From: Bradyrhizobium sp. CB2312
Lineage (GTDB): Bacteria > Pseudomonadota > Alphaproteobacteria > Rhizobiales > Xanthobacteraceae
Direction: 5' to 3'
DNA: 64,000 nt
NCBI RefSeq assembly: GCF_029714425.1
Contig: NZ_CP121668.1
Span: forward strand, 2,191,501 to 2,255,500
The notes below the pieces were generated by a model, which was given only the letters and a program-made list of their open reading frames with translations, searched no databases and was not told the origin of the DNA. The position numbers and the translations under genes are program-made. Of this stretch, positions 63,196 through 64,000 are shown in pieces. How positions within the stretch are numbered: position 1 is the stretch's first letter; each line of letters opens with the position of its first letter.

Positions 63196-63281
63196 CGTCA
63201 TGGCCGGGCTCGTCCCGGCCATCCACGTGTTCATCCGCGGCAAGAAGAACGTGGATGCCCGGGACAAGCCCGGGCATGACG
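63196..63281. repeat. Paired palindromic repeat, family E, copy 2
   Basis: CGTCATGGCCGGGCTCGTCC ... GGGACAAGCCCGGGCATGACG. The GGCC and CCCGGG arms are swapped relative to copy 1, so the element is in the opposite orientation on the other side of sseA. Confidence 0.9.
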
Positions 63282-63338
63282 ACCTCTTGTGAATGTTCAA
63301 GATTGCCTGGCCCCGCAAACGCAGCGAGGTGAAGCACA

Positions 63339-64000
63339 TCACCGCGCGCGTGCGGTCGTCGTTGTCGCGAACGTCTGCTGACCGAACGGATCGAGCTGTT
63401 GCTGCAACTGCTGAGGCGGCGGGCGGCGCACCACGCGCTGTCGCTTCTTGGCCTTCGCACGCTGTTTGGTCGCCTTGCTGTCTGGTGTGGCGGTGTCGGA
63501 CTTGACCTTGGCGGGCGGGGCTTTCGAGGCCGTGGCCGCCGGATCGTTCAGCGCCGCCAGCCTGGTCGTCGCGACGTCGAGCGCCGCCGCGGCCATCGCT
63601 CGGCTGGGATCAACGGCAGCATCAACCGTTGCCGGCGCGCTGGCGGTCGCGACAACGGCAGGCGTGGCGTCGGCGATCGTGGCCATGGTGTCGGCGGGGG
63701 TGAGCGTGTCGGCCGGCGCTGGCACTGCGGCTTCCGTCGGCGTCTCGGCCTTGGTTTCGGTCTCTGCCTTGGCCGGTTCGGCAGGCTGGCTGTCGGCCGG
63801 CGGCGCGACGGCCTGCGGCTGCGCGTCGGTCTCGCTCGTCAGCGCCGCCATCTGCTCCGGCTCGCTCACCGGCAGTCCGATGGTCGGCACCTTGTCACGC
63901 AGCGACGGCGTCGGCTCGGCCGCCGCCTCCGGCTCGGCCCGCAAGACCGCGAGCACCGGCTGGGCCGGCTCGGAGGCTTGCGCGAACACCTTCTCCTGCG
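63339..64000 (-). CDS. Ala/Pro-rich low-complexity protein, 5' part beyond window
   Basis: At least 220 codons, open to the right edge, so the start is outside the window. The visible part is rich in Ala, Pro, Glu, Thr and Lys (AAAEPTPSLRDKVPTIGLPV, PAKAETETKAETPTEAAVPA, KATKQRAKAKKRQRVVRRPP), ending QQTFATTTTARAR. The composition resembles a disordered periplasm-spanning or basic C-terminal tail. An in-frame GTG at 63989 could be an internal start but lacks proper spacing to a ribosome site. No domain recognised. Confidence 0.6.
   Translation of the reverse strand, partial: QEKVFAQASEPAQPVLAVLRAEPEAAAEPTPSLRDKVPTIGLPVSEPEQMAALTSETDAQPQAVAPPADSQPAEPAKAETETKAETPTEAAVPAPADTLTPADTMATIADATPAVVATASAPATVDAAVDPSRAMAAAALDVATTRLAALNDPAATASKAPPAKVKSDTATPDSKATKQRAKAKKRQRVVRRPPPQQLQQQLDPFGQQTFATTTTARAR

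Noticed and set aside
1..64000. tRNA, rRNA, prophage or integrated element
   Set aside because: No cloverleaf-like, rRNA-like, integrase or phage structural sequence was noticed on either strand, although small RNAs could be missed by eye.

Overview
The window looks like chromosome from a Bradyrhizobium-type alphaproteobacterium. This is inferred from high GC, long genes on both strands with short gaps, a pqqABCDE operon, intracellular PHB depolymerase and malonyl-CoA decarboxylase genes, many paired palindromic repeats, and a D-tartrate dehydratase whose catalytic residues fall on the residue numbers known for the B. japonicum enzyme. About 54 protein genes, one RAYT transposase pseudogene and some 17 palindromic repeat elements are supported. 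No rRNA, tRNA, prophage, IS element or CRISPR array was seen.

Layout. 1-3.4 kb: a 2-oxoacid oxidoreductase alpha subunit (cut by the left edge) with its FAD/Fe-S partner, then an EthD-like protein. 3.6-8.0 kb: PQQ operon pqqA-B-C-D-E with a proline iminopeptidase overlapping pqqE, all on the minus strand. 8.2-12.1 kb: DUF6894 protein, amidase, glutathione peroxidase, DUF3297 protein and D-tartrate dehydratase, separated by repeats. 12.1-13.1 kb: a GIY-YIG gene between two copies of a 260-bp repeat block. 13.1-19.6 kb: malonyl-CoA decarboxylase, an AraC/MFS divergent pair, and a CPA2 antiporter with two Usp domains. 19.6-24.0 kb: RND efflux pump and adaptor. 24.2-30.7 kb: orphan solute-binding protein, YncE-like propeller, secreted phosphoesterase, di-heme peroxidase and an unknown exported protein. 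30.8-36.7 kb: flavin monooxygenase, cupin, AraC regulator, hybrid histidine kinase and XRE-cupin regulator. 36.9-44.8 kb: a peptide/opine-type ABC importer with an amine oxidase-like flavoprotein and a 2-hydroxyacid dehydrogenase. 45-51.4 kb: membrane protein, SAM-cyclase-ATPase regulator, PHB depolymerase and GST. 51.7-58.3 kb: small proteins, enolase-superfamily enzyme, AraC-GyrI regulator, SMP-30 lactonase, GNAT and GMC oxidoreductase. 58.3-64 kb: a decayed RAYT between its repeats, MoxR ATPase, GlsB-like protein, VWA protein, two sulfurtransferases and an Ala/Pro-rich protein cut by the right edge.

How genes may work together. The PQQ operon should make the cofactor for periplasmic quinoprotein dehydrogenases; a nested hairpin between pqqA and pqqB probably keeps pqqA transcript above the enzyme genes. 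The best candidate for an under-described system is at 25.1-29.6 kb. A Pho-box-like site precedes a secreted phosphoesterase with His-rich ends, including a natural C-terminal hexahistidine. A di-heme cytochrome c peroxidase/MauG-like protein follows 18 bases later, and a YncE-type propeller is divergently transcribed. Together they suggest a phosphate-starvation-induced periplasmic module. The 36.9-44.8 kb cluster reads as uptake followed by oxidation of an amino-acid-like compound and reduction of the resulting keto acid, under an XRE-cupin regulator.
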